A DNA stretch of 64,000 nucleotides from Vitis vinifera (lineage: Eukaryota > Streptophyta > Magnoliopsida > Vitales > Vitaceae), in contig NC_081807.1 in assembly GCF_030704535.1 (NCBI RefSeq), positions 2,955,001 through 3,019,000 on the forward strand, read 5' to 3'. Within the stretch, counting starts at the first letter, position 1; every line of letters begins with the position of its first letter. Under the pieces are notes generated by a model, which saw nothing but the letters and a program-made list of their open reading frames with translations, did no database searches and was not told the origin of the DNA. Below, one piece after another: positions 36,201 through 45,976 of the stretch. A program made the position numbers and the translations under genes.

Positions 36201-38098
36201 TAAGAGTCCATTTAAATACACTTTCCATTTTTTGTTTTTAAAAGTAAAAATAATAATAACTTTTATATAAAATATACGAGCTCTTGGAGGTTTACATTGC
36301 AAAAGGTAATGGTTTTTAAAAACTTTTTAAAAAAATTGAGGTATTCAAAATTTTTACAACCTCAAATTTAAAAATTTTTTAAAGTAATTTTTAAAGACAC
36401 AAGGTAAGAAATTAAAAATAAAACAGATATTTTTTTTTTAAAGAATTAAAAACTTGAAAACTTTATATAAACTTTTTGATATAAGTGTTCCTAATAAAAA
36501 TGATTTAAGTAGAAACTTTGAAAATTATAAATAAGACTCAAATACCCAACTAATACTACTAAACTTGAAACTAAATAACTTAAATAAGCAAATATTTCTT
36601 TTCATTCCATTTTCTTCCTTTTCTTCATTTTCTTGAATAGATTTGGGAGATTCATCTCCATCAAAAAACTAACACTTTCTAACGCCTACTTATAAAAATA
36701 TCTAATAGTAGTAATGTTCCATGTCATCTCTCCCTCCCTCGACATATTATCACTTATTTGTCCTTCCTTATCCACTATAATCGCACCCAAAAGAGGAAAA
36801 AAAAGGAAACTTCTCTTCTAGATACAAGTTCCCACACTAATAATAATCATAAAATGTTAATATGTTATGACTAATTGTACCAAATTAGTGACCATTGTCA
36901 ACATTAAGAATTTTTGGCTCGGTTTTTACAACTTGTTACAACTTGCACACTTACTTCTTTTGGGAACATCCCAATTTCCCTTATCTTGTTACTGTGCTTT
37001 GAATTGAATAATGGTGGTGTTCCTTCATTTCAATTAATGAATATGAACTCCAATCCACCTTTTCTTCCTTGGGTCTTTGCATTTACTAGGTTTGTGTCCC
37101 TTTCCATATTTTGAGTAATGTTATCCTTATCAGAAAAAAAAAGCTTCAATCGCCTAGATTGGATATCCAACAGACAAGAATTGTCCTGATTAATGAGTGT
37201 CTCAATCCACATCTATACTCTATACTCTTTCTTCTTTAAATCCATATGCCCATCTTATAAACCTAGAACCTTACAACCAACTCTAAACTTATACCAGCAA
37301 GATCCTAGAACATTCTGGAACTGATTCTTTCTAACATCAATCACCTGTCACCATTTGCAGTAAGAAGCATAGATGCGATAATAGGTAGATATTTATTTAT
37401 TTATTCATTTATTTTTTATCACAAACAAAATATATATTGATAATAGTAGAGTTGAGGAGAAGAATGATTCCCACAAAGTACAAAACCTGATCAAAGAAAG
37501 ACTATACTCCTCCACTGTACAAGAAGAAGTACTAATAAAAGCATGTACATGTACAAGGTAGATATTAATATTTGTAAGGAAAATAGTTCCACATTGATAT
37601 TCTAGTAAAATTATGATTTCGTGACCAATTGTAAATGAACTGAAGCAAGTGTGAAAAAATATTCAATCATAGAAATGCCATAAGGAGGGGCATTGAAGTT
37701 CCAGAAAAAATGACTTTTTTTTTTTTTTTTTGGAAATGAAGCAGCAGTCGTAGCACCAAAGAACAAAATAATGTAAGATCCATGTTTGAAGGAGAAAGGA
37801 AAAACTAACCACAGATTGATACGGCGCTGTTCTATTTTCTTCTCTGGCACACATCTCTTGATTGCCTCCATTTGCCAGTGTGCCACCTTGTGCAGCTCCA
37901 GGACCTTTATTTTTTGCAGCAGCAACCTTTCTAACAGCCTCTTGTAAAGCATCCATTGCCACATTATAAACATGTATGGATTTTGCCCCTTCTTCTACAT
38001 ATTTGATTGCTTCCTGACGTAGACTGTTATAACGAACAGTTAAAGACTCCCTAGAATTGCTTGGCAATTCAGAAGCTTGTTCATCCAACACAGCTCCA

Positions 38099-38130
<32 letters not shown>

Positions 38131-39291
38131 ATATTGAGAAGGAAGCGTAAGAACATTTTTTGCTCTGAAAACTGCCAAAATGTGCCTACAAATAATACCT
38201 GAAAATTCAAACATTTGACAGCTACAACTAGCCTTCATCTCGAAAGCATTGAACCTAACAGAGTGTGCCTTGTGATCATCCCCAAATTTGGAAACTCGAT
38301 ATGTGGTGACAGTTCCAGAATCATCAATTTTAGTTGCAGGATTAGCAAGGGTCTCAACCAATTCTGCTTGGAATTTTATGAATATTTTCCTTGTGTAAAG
38401 GTTTGCAGCTTGTTTTTCCATAGGAGATGGTGTCTTCAGAACTGGAGTAGTGTTGCTCGTATCATAATCAGCCTTTAATTCCTTTTCATGCCAACTTGCT
38501 ACAGCTTTCTCATATTGTTTGATCAACATCTGAATGGTGGTTGCCGCATTCACATACCCATCAAAGAATGAGCTCATACCCTCATTTCCTTTGTTTGCAT
38601 GCATCTCCCCAAAAAAGGTATCTCGCATGTAGACTGGTACCCACTGCTGGCGAGCATTGTACATTGACTGAAGCCATTCATTATCCATAAGGTAGTATCT
38701 TTCCAGGAGCGATTCCCAACATGACTCAAACTCATCGATTGTCTCAGTCTCATTAATGCATTTCTGAAACTCTGGTTCAAATGTAGGATGCGATTGATAA
38801 ATGTGAGCCAATTTCTCTTGTGTTTCTCTAAAGATCCCCCACTTAGAGAAGCGATGACGGGTCTCAGGAAGCACTTGAGAAACAGCCACCTGTATGAACC
38901 GGTCTGGGTCGGTGGTGATTGAGACGGGGGCACGTCCAGACATTGCATTAAGCCAAGATTGGAACAACCAAACAAATGAGGATTCAGATTCATTGAAAAG
39001 TAATGCACAGCCAAACAAAACTGGCTGGCCATGATGATTCAGCCCTGTGAATGCAGTCAATGGTACCCTGTATCGGTTTGTTCTGCATGTTGTGTCAAAG
39101 GTAACTGCATCTCCAAAATAGTTATAGTTCATCCTGGAAGTTGCATCAGCCCAAAATATATTTCCAGCAGAATGATCATTATCACCTTGAACTGCATAAT
39201 AGAAAGAAGGATTTTCCGCCTGCATTCGCTTCAAATAGTCCAACACAATCTGACCCCCTCCACTGAGGGTCCTCTGCCTGCTGGCACTCAT
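27287..39291 (-). CDS. FRS9: FAR1-related sequence 9-like protein without FAR1 domain
   Basis: Minus-strand coding exons are 39291-37810 (494 codons) and 27454-27287 (55 residues plus stop), both junctions in phase, giving 549 residues; I recall 545 for Arabidopsis FRS9. The 10,355-base intron (27455-37809) is full of LINE remnants. The protein aligns with the FRS5-like neighbour from its QRTL/QRSL stretch onward. It contains the MULE domain (Asp66, Asp128, Glu238 in GNEGMSS), a SWIM finger (Cys356, Cys358, Cys368, His370) and a C-terminal coiled coil. It lacks the N-terminal FAR1 zinc finger; no such exon is visible upstream. The CKWH motif of the MULE domain reads SKWG (149-152). The ATG at 39291 lies just inside an exon whose acceptor is at 39309. 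FRS9-type proteins are thought to act as regulators, perhaps by pairing with full-length FRS proteins; that role here is inference. Confidence 0.9.
28010..28600 (-). mobile_element. Degenerate LINE 3' fragment (zf-RVT region)
   Basis: On the minus strand, broken frames read [11 protein letters not shown] followed by an ESI-HIL stretch, matching the zf-RVT pattern LTLDQ-KRGW...[11 protein letters not shown] seen in the other LINEs here. The lower-coordinate part looks like a LINE 3' tail. The upper limit is uncertain. Confidence 0.5.
28810..31435 (+). mobile_element. LINE (L1 type), 5'-truncated, with a nested LINE inside
   Basis: Plus-strand remnant of a plant L1-type LINE. It starts in the middle of the reverse transcriptase ([16 protein letters not shown]..., then [18 protein letters not shown] at about 28925-28975). 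It continues through the thumb region ([19 protein letters not shown], about 29770-29825) and the zf-RVT region after the nested insertion (30779-31250), with a tail ending in ACTATTAAAATATATA. Many stops and frameshifts break it. It is interrupted at 30130-30767 by an opposite-strand LINE: KGGKF stops at the left of the insertion and [10 protein letters not shown] resumes at the right. Confidence 0.85.
30130..30767 (-). mobile_element. Nested LINE 3' fragment inserted into the LINE at 28810-31435
   Basis: A 638-base 5'-truncated LINE on the minus strand. Frames ending near 30265 encode the zf-RVT region: [19 protein letters not shown], a [18 protein letters not shown] zinc-finger-like stretch, and a tail with [14 protein letters not shown]. 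The A-rich 3' end lies at the left (TTTCTTTTGATAAATAAGC on the plus strand). Flanks CAAGTTTTGAG (30119-30129) and CAAGTTTTTAG (30768-30778) match at 10 of 11 positions, a target-site duplication, and the host LINE frame resumes after it. Confidence 0.87.
31750..34031 (+). mobile_element. Long degenerate LINE with RT, zf-RVT and RNase H remnants
   Basis: Plus-strand, many-times-broken LINE. Readable pieces in order are: a pre-RT segment ([21 protein letters not shown], about 31965-32025), the RT start ([12 protein letters not shown], about 32237-32275), a mid segment ([11 protein letters not shown], about 32600), the zf-RVT region ([23 protein letters not shown], about 33173-33240) and an RNase H segment (NGYALGNPR...[12 protein letters not shown], about 33620-33700, then KGDSSIVI and QNANHLAK near 33808-33965). 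The order RT, zinc finger, RNase H is that of plant L1-type LINEs with a cellular-type RNase H. It is interrupted or ended by the minus-strand LINE at 34043. Confidence 0.78.
34043..34949 (-). mobile_element. LINE 3' fragment inserted at the end of the preceding LINE
   Basis: Minus-strand 5'-truncated LINE of about 907 bases. Readable parts are [38 protein letters not shown] (split by a frame change) and [15 protein letters not shown]...HLLLHC. A run of about 18 T on the plus strand (34044-34061) is the copied A tail. Flanks CTTCAGTTGCA (34032-34042) and CTTTAGTTGCA (34950-34960) match at 10 of 11 positions, a likely target-site duplication. Confidence 0.8.
35265..36072 (-). mobile_element. 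LINE 3' fragment with perfect 16-base target-site duplication
   Basis: Minus-strand 5'-truncated LINE of 808 bases. The frame at 35994-35686 reads [13 protein letters not shown], then [20 protein letters not shown], then [18 protein letters not shown], the zf-RVT region. A T-run of about 22 bases at the left is the copied A tail. Identical flanks AAGGAAAAAGAGATCG lie at 35249-35264 and 36073-36088. The perfect duplication, long A tail and long open frame make it the youngest insertion in this intron. A run of 17 C lies inside at 35528-35544. Confidence 0.92.
36089..37809. other. AT-rich part of the FRS9 intron
   Basis: This stretch lies between the youngest LINE and the FRS9 donor at 37809. 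It is AT-rich, without a recognised gene or element. TTTA repeats near 37391-37415 and a T-run near 37714-37731 are the only clear low-complexity parts. Confidence 0.6.
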
Positions 39292-39308
39292 GTGAATCTC
39301 ACAATCAA

Positions 39309-40140
39309 CTGTAGAGAAAATGAGAGAAAATAAAAAATAGGAAAACAAAATAGTGAATCCCAAGAAGTCATTGGATAACACTATCATGACCCACTTGAAT
39401 CAGGACTCATCACCCGACCAAATACACCCATATTTTTAGGTGCAATGCAGACTATCCATTTGGACAAGTAATTGTGCTCTTTCTCAGAGGGGGAAAAAAG
39501 TAGCTAAATTATTAACAACATGGCAATCTTAGTATATGCCCAGCATTATCAATGTCAAGTTAACAAAACAACTATCACTTTAAGATGAAGGATTGGCTAC
39601 CATACATGGTCTGATGATACAGGCAGGAACCGAGAAGAGCATGATAAGATGTTTACATAATCGAACCCAAATCCAAAGGGGAGGCTTGATGGGTAACCAA
39701 CCATCTGGGTGCTACCGTGCAACCCTAGAAAATTTCCCATTATAACAAATGGCATGAAGGAGCTGGAGTTGATCCAGAACCCGTCATCATTACCATCAAT
39801 CATCAAAACACAAGAACACAAACACAAAAAATATTCCTACCCAGAAATCAAAGAATGAGAAACTACACAAAAACACAGAAATATTCCTACCCAAGAATCA
39901 AAAAATGGGAAACTGAAAAGGGCTAGTTTGTTTTGAAGAAAAAGAAAAAAAAAAACCTAACCTCGAAGACTGAATATGAAATGAAAGAGCTCGTAGACCG
40001 GAGTAGTAAAGGGCAATTCCTTGCCTCTCCTCTTCTTCTTCCTATACTTCTCCACTTCCAATCACACACCCAGAACCAAGCTTCACTGTATAATACCCTG
40101 TTTTGGGTTTTCAAAATTCTACATTTTCCTTCCTCCACTC
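39309..40140 (-). other. Probable 5' UTR exon and leader intron of FRS9-like gene
   Basis: On the minus strand a CT-rich leader runs from about 40140 down to 39962 and ends at a donor CTTCGAG|GTTAGG. The acceptor CTCTACAG ends at 39309, 17 bases before the exon's ATG codon at 39291. Joining the leader to the exon puts the upstream frame out of phase and into a stop, so the first usable start is the ATG at 39291. No FAR1 DNA-binding exon can be found in the leader, the leader intron or the next 1.5 kb upstream. Confidence 0.6.
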
Positions 40141-41659
40141 TTCTCTAAAATTCAATACCATTCTTGGTTTGTTTCACCAAAATCTAACCCTACATGAAAT
40201 AATTTTTGTTAAATTATTTTATTCACAACAGCCCAAAAAAAAAAAATTTCTTCTTTTTTAGATTAGACCTAAAAAAATAAAAAATAAAATAAACTTCCCT
40301 TTTGAAGAGAAAGGATTTTCAACATGTTTAAATTATTATTTATTATGACCATTTTTCGACACCCAAATTTTTTTTGAAAAATAAAATAAAAATGAATCAT
40401 AATATCATCTATACATAGAAGAAACCAAAATTTGAATAAAAGTAAATTTTAATTTTGATCATAATTATTTTATTTTATTTTATTTCTAGAAAACAATTCA
40501 ATTATTACTAATTGTTATAATTTATGGTGAAAAACAGTTACATAAAAAATAATTTGAAAAGAAGCCCATACACCAAATAGGCAAAATAAACAATATTTTA
40601 TACTGAAAATAATAATAAAAGATAAAATAATAATATTTTATAATACTGAATAAAGGGTTTGAGGATAAAATCAAAGAGATTGAACAAAATGTTGCATAAT
40701 TTACAAATCTTTACTTGCATGCTCTTTCCTTCCTAGACTTGACATCTATTGATAGGAGTAAAAGGAAATTTAATAAAGTCCAAGGTCTCCTCTTATTCCT
40801 TCTATAGAACCTTCGTTGAATGTGATCTCTCACTGATCAGACGATCAAGTGGCAGACATGGTCAAGTAAAGAAACCAATGATTTTAAACAATGTAGATAA
40901 GTTCTCACATCCTTTGACAAGTGACTAATCTGCTTTCAAGACAGACAGTTGTCAGCAGCCAAAGCAAACGTACGACCAAGCTGCGCTACATCCTTTATAG
41001 TCAGAAAAATGATATTTCTTGTGGAAAACTCTATCAACTTATGCAATAAAGAGTAGAAAACTGTCTGGGATGGTTTTAGTGCTCTTTCATCATGTCTTAA
41101 GCATATGACTAGCATTGCTTCTGTTACCTTATCAAGAGCTAATCAATCTGGAGATTTAGTGTAATTATGATCTTAAACTGAGTTGGTGGATGAAGAAATC
41201 AAGTCCATAAAAGAGAAATTCAGTTATACACCCATGACCCATCCTTTGTTAGTCATGTTGCCTCAGCAGGATGCTGAACACCTGCAATTTATTTGCATGT
41301 TTCATTGATACTTTGAGTAAATGACTGGCATCATGAAGGATAAATCTCAGAGCCAGAGGCAATAAGTAACCCATATGTGCTTATCCCATGGCATTAGATT
41401 CCAGCAAATGCTTTCTTGGTCCCTCACTCAACCCTCTTCTCCCCACCTTAACCATTATTACATCCACATAACCACGTTATTCTCTATTTGTAAAACTTAA
41501 GCAAAGTATCTACCCTAAAGAATATGTTGGAGGAGCCCTTTTTCATTACTCAAAGACAAGCCAAACTTGCCACCCCCTTCCACTTTATATAAGCTACAGC
41601 CATCTCCACCCATACTCCAAGATAGGGCCAGCAAAGAGATCGGAAAAAGGAACCCACCA
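40141..41659. other. Intergenic region between FRS9-like and DC1 genes
   Basis: The first 550 bases are AT-rich, and the rest has mixed composition with no recognised coding frame. It should hold the FRS9 promoter (reading left) and the DC1 gene promoter (reading right). Confidence 0.6.
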
Positions 41660-42382
41660 ATGAGGATAGAGGTTTCTCACCCAATCCACCCCCAACACAA
41701 GCTAAAGCCTGAATACACAGAGATCCCTTTCAACTGTGATGGATGCAAAGAAGCAGGTATTGGCCTCAAACACAGATGCCAGCAATGTGAGTTTGACTTA
41801 CACAAGTCATGTGCAGTGGCTCCTCCCACCATTACTCATCCCTTCTACAAGAAATGTGAGTTCCAATTCTTACACCAACCCCCCGGGGCAGCTTTGAGAA
41901 TATGTGATGCATGTGGGAAGGATGTTCTAGGGTTTGTTTACCACTGCAAGAGATGTGGCTTTGATCTGCATCCTTGCTGTGCAAATCTTCCACAAGTCCT
42001 AAATGATGGGGAAAGAAACCTTTATCTGTGTCTCAAGCTTTCAAATTCATGCTACTGCTGTGGGGGCAAAGGGCCAGGTTGGTCTTATAGGTCCAAGTGC
42101 AAGACCTATAATCTTCATGTATCATGTGTGAAGAAGCTGCTTCTGGAGAATTGGCAGGCCATGCATCTGAAAGTGGACAGTAACAAAGTTAGGGAGTTGC
42201 AGACTAGGATCCCCAGCCTTGGAGGAACATTGAAAGATCATCATGGAGGTGGAAGGGGAGGAGGGAAGGCAAGCAAGTGTTCTCAGATAGCCACTGGTGC
42301 CATTAGTGCTGTTGTCTCTGCCATCCTGGGAGATCCCACTGCTATAATAGCTGCAGCTGTTGGGGCTTTGCTATTCAAGTAG
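41660..42382 (+). CDS. DC1 (divergent C1) domain protein with hydrophobic tail
   Basis: A Cys/His-rich DC1-family protein of 240 residues in a single exon. The frame is open upstream of the first ATG without another ATG, so 41660 (MRIEVSHPIHP) is chosen. It carries three DC1-type units: HPIHPQHKL...FNCDGCKEAGIG...HRCQQCEFDLHKSC, then HPFYKKC...ICDACGKDVLGFVYHCKRCGFDLHPCC, then a weaker LKLSNSCYCCGGKGPGWSYR...YNLHVSC. DC1 proteins bind zinc and have been tied to stress, hormone and cell-death responses, but the ligand of most is unknown. The last 30 or so residues (GAISAVVSAILGDPTAIIAAAVGALLF) are hydrophobic and could form a tail anchor or membrane hairpin. A Gly-rich, basic linker precedes that tail. 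Confidence 0.9.
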   Translation: MRIEVSHPIHPQHKLKPEYTEIPFNCDGCKEAGIGLKHRCQQCEFDLHKSCAVAPPTITHPFYKKCEFQFLHQPPGAALRICDACGKDVLGFVYHCKRCGFDLHPCCANLPQVLNDGERNLYLCLKLSNSCYCCGGKGPGWSYRSKCKTYNLHVSCVKKLLLENWQAMHLKVDSNKVRELQTRIPSLGGTLKDHHGGGRGGGKASKCSQIATGAISAVVSAILGDPTAIIAAAVGALLFK

Positions 42383-43771
42383 CTAGAAGGGAAAGTAGCT
42401 TGAATATGCTACATACGCATATACATATATATTCAGTTCTCTTTGCTATCGCTTCCTTAATTAACTCCCTTATACGTAAATAAATGTGTGAATGCTTAAT
42501 TGCACACATATATATAAGGAAATTGTTGTTGTCTTATAAGTTCGAATACCCATTACACCAATAAACTGGATGTAACTATTGTTCTCTCTCACGTAAGTAT
42601 TGTTCGCTCTAAATCTAATATTGGACTCTTATGATTTTAAAATTTATATGTAAGATTAAGAAGAATCTATACATATAAAGCGTTAGGAATTTTTTCCCAA
42701 TTTAATCAAATCAAGGATGTTAATATACATTTATGAAGAACTAGTTAGGCCCATTATTAATGAATAGTCAAAGAAAAAGATGATTTAGTCTTGTTCTAGA
42801 AATTAAGATCAATAATTTGACAAGTAATACACATGATTGTGGTGAAAAGGCAGCAGGTCAAGAGACGGGGGAGAAACAGCCGCACGGTGCATGTATGGCC
42901 GCTATAAGAAGACAAGGGTTGGGAAATATATCATAAAAGAAAACATGCAAGTGGGCTTGGTGGAATGAGAACTTCCAATGCGGTTGAAAGAGAGGGGAAA
43001 GAGGGAAGATCAGATGATGACCACTAAATAACAGAATTGAAAAAGAAAGACACCTTCCGTAGACAATGATCTGCCAACTCTTCCTACATGGCCTGCTTGA
43101 CATGGTCTTTAACTACCAATCAAACCATGTTTATATTTTTACACTGACTTTGGGGCTTCTTCATCAAAAGTCCAGATGGGCTTTTTTGACCAAACTTAGC
43201 AACATGTTTTAAAGTCACTATTTCTGCGTCCAGGCACAGTAACCAGATGATCAGGGTGCCCTAAGTATTTTTCTAGTTTTGACTTTGGCCCTTGCCCTTG
43301 GCCCTTAGCCCTTAAACTTCTTATTCTCCTCTCATCATTATCCCTTTCTTAATGGGCAAGGAGACGTCACTTAGCATCACGTTTTCACGGGGTTTGAAGC
43401 TTTCTTTGCTCTATTTCATTGTTTATTCCTTTTCTTATTAGAAGTCATTATAATTTAGTTGTTAAGGCATATTTTATTTGGATACTTCAGAATGAAGCTT
43501 AGGATTAGGAAAAATACAGCCTGCAACTTGCGTGGCGCTCACCTTCAACTTCAACTTGATCTTCGGCGTAGTCCACTGCATTTTATACCACCTAATGTAA
43601 TCTATATTTCCCGGAAAAATTTGTTGAAAAAATCAAAGGGGACACGAGAGTGAGTTTTGGGCATGAAACTATTGACTTTTTTCTTTTTGACCACTCCCAA
43701 TATAATTGTAGAAGACTATCAAACGGTATGACTTGGTTATTTAGGTTGGTGGTTGGATATAGAGAAGGAGA
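42383..43771. other. Intergenic region between DC1 and lectin kinase genes
   Basis: No gene is recognised. The first part is probably the DC1 3' untranslated region. A TTCGAATACC motif near 42541 is not within a tRNA-like fold. The last several hundred bases should contain the kinase promoter. Confidence 0.55.
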
Positions 43772-45976
43772 ATGATAACTATGAAACCAAAAATGGGTAG
43801 AAACTGGGTCATCTTCCTCCTCCTTGTGACCTCTGGGGTGGTCATGGCTTCTGCAGCTGAAGTACTGGTGACCCAATTCTCTTATAATGAATTCAATGAG
43901 GAGAGGGACACTGGTAGCTTTAAACTTTTAGGGCAGGCCTCCATTGATGGTGGAGCTCTTCAGTTAACTCCCGACACCTCCAATGATGACTACATCTTTA
44001 TCAACAAAAGCGGCCGCATTTTCTGGCCTAAACCTTTTAAGCTGTGGGATTCCAATGGCGATGAAGAAGACGGCAACCTCGCCTCGTTCGTCTCCTTTTT
44101 CGTCATTAACATCTATAGGCAACCAAGCTGGAATGCGGGTGAGGGCTTTGCTTTTGTGATTGCACCCAATCTTACCATACCTGAAGCAAGCCACGGGCAA
44201 TGGCTTGGCCTCACCAACGCTACCACCGACGGTGACCGCACCAACCAGATCGTGGCGGTGGAGTTCGACACGGAAAAGCAAGACTTTGATCCGGACGACA
44301 ACCACATCGGCCTTAATATCAACTCGGTTCGCTCATACACTACTGTCTCTCTCACCCCTTCTGGGATAGAAATTTCTCCTGAAGAAGGGACCAACTACAG
44401 CGTCTGGGTCCAATACGATGGCCAAGCTAAGGTGATGGAGGTGTACATGGGGAAAGAAGGGGATCCCAAGCCGAGCTCACCGCTTCTTAGAGATACTATA
44501 GACCTCAAACATTACGTGAAGCAGGAATCTTACTTCGGGTTCGCTGCTTCCACAGGCTACCCAGCAATCCAGTTGAACTGCGTTTTGAAATGGAAGTTAG
44601 ACATGGAGATTTTACCCGGAGACAAAGGGTTCATGTGGTGGTTGTTGTCCATACCTGCGGTGATATTGATCTTGGTAGTGGTAGGTGGGATTGTGTATCT
44701 GAATTACAAGAAAAGAAGAGAGGGAGGGAATAGAGAGGAAGGCAATGTGCTGGGGGACTTGAGGAGGTTGACAGGGATGCCCAGAGAGTTCAGGTATAAG
44801 GATTTGAAGAAGGCGACCAAAAACTTCGATGAGAGTACGAAACTGGGGCAGGGTGGATTTGGAGTTGTTTACAAAGGCGTTTTGCAAGAGGATGGTGATG
44901 ATTCCACCACTGAGGTTGCTGTAAAGCAATTCTCTAGAGACGACATCAAAGGCAAAGGTGATTTCATGGCGGAGCTCACCATCATTCACCGCCTTCGCCA
45001 CAAACATCTTGTCCGGTTAGTCGGTAATTTTCTTCTACATCCCCTTTCACACCCCTTTACTCTCTTGTCCACGATTGAATTCATCAATTTAGTAGGCCAC
45101 AACCCCATCTTCATTTCTGTTTCTTTTCGGTTTGCTTTAGTCTGTAGTATGATCAATGACCTGATTTCAAGCTTATAGATTAACATCCATGCTTTTTGTT
45201 TAGGGTGGTGCTACGAGAAAGGGAAGCTCCTCCTAGTCTACGACTTCATGCCAAATGGGAGCCTAGACAAGCACCTATTTGGGGATCACTATGATAATAC
45301 GCTGAATTGGGAACGCCGATACAACATAGTTACGGGCGTAGGGTCAGCACTTCTTTACCTGCATAATGAGTTCGACCAGAAGGTGGTGCACCGTGACCTC
45401 AAAGGCAGCAACATCATGCTTGACTCCACCTTCAATGCCCGGTTGGGTGACTTCGGCCTTGCCCGAGCCTTGGACAATGACAGAAGCTCCTATGCTGAGT
45501 TAGAACTAGGTGGGTTCCCAGGAACCATGGGCTATGTTGCTCCAGAGTGCTTCCACACACAGAAGGCCACGGTCGAATCTGATGTGTATGCTTTCGGAGC
45601 AGTGGTGCTTGAGGTGGTGTGTGGAAGAAGTCCTGGAAGTGAAATCTCTTACAACCAGCGTCTATATAGCTTGGTAGATTGGGTTTGGATGTTACATCGA
45701 GAAGGGCGGATTGTAGAAGCTGTGGATGAGAGGCTTGGGAACAATTATGTGGATGATGAAGCAAGAAGACTTCTACTTCTAGGGTTGGCCTGTTCACATC
45801 CCTCAGCCAGTGAACGGCCAGCAACACTGGCCATTGTCCAGATTCTATCAGGTTCTGTCTCAGCCCCCCATGTACCTCCATTCAAGCCAGCCTTCACATG
45901 GGCCTCCATGGCTAGCCTCACCACCCCCACAACCACCAGCATCATACTTCCTAGCATAGCATCCTTGTCTCCTTAA
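43772..45976 (+). CDS. L-type lectin-domain receptor kinase, S.5-like
   Basis: This is a plasma-membrane receptor-like kinase with a legume-lectin ectodomain. Exons 43772-45023 and 45204-45976 join in phase (LVRLV|GWCYE) to give 674 residues. A signal peptide is at about 8-29. The lectin domain (about 30-275) includes AVEFDTEKQDFDPDDNHIGL and a WNAGEGFAFVIAP stretch, with NLT, NAT and NYS sequons. The membrane segment is about 289-311. The kinase domain has the G-loop GQGGFG (359-364), catalytic Lys385, HRD (480-482), DFG (500-502) and GTMGYVAPE, all intact, so it should be active. The GWCYE, MPNGSLDK and KPAFTW features point to the S.5-type group of Arabidopsis LecRKs; clade assignment is from memory. 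ATG codons at 43781 and 43793 are alternative starts. These kinases sense wall or extracellular signals in defence and pollen development. Confidence 0.92.

Noticed and set aside
37663-37809. C-terminal read-through of the FRS9 exon
   Set aside because: The extension ends in poly-Lys from a T-run and has no FRS similarity, while a good donor at 37809 joins in phase to the coiled-coil exon at 27454.
39597-39827. Possible missing FAR1-domain exon of FRS9
   Set aside because: The 76-codon frame (MCLCSCVLMIDGNDDG...) has none of the FAR1 zinc-finger residues.
41567-41659. Extended N-terminus of the DC1 frame
   Set aside because: It also relies on a TTG start and adds a Pro-rich segment unlike DC1 proteins; ATG at 41660 is preferred.
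42530-42560. tRNA-like TTCGAATACC motif
   Set aside because: No acceptor stem, D-arm or anticodon arm can be formed around it.
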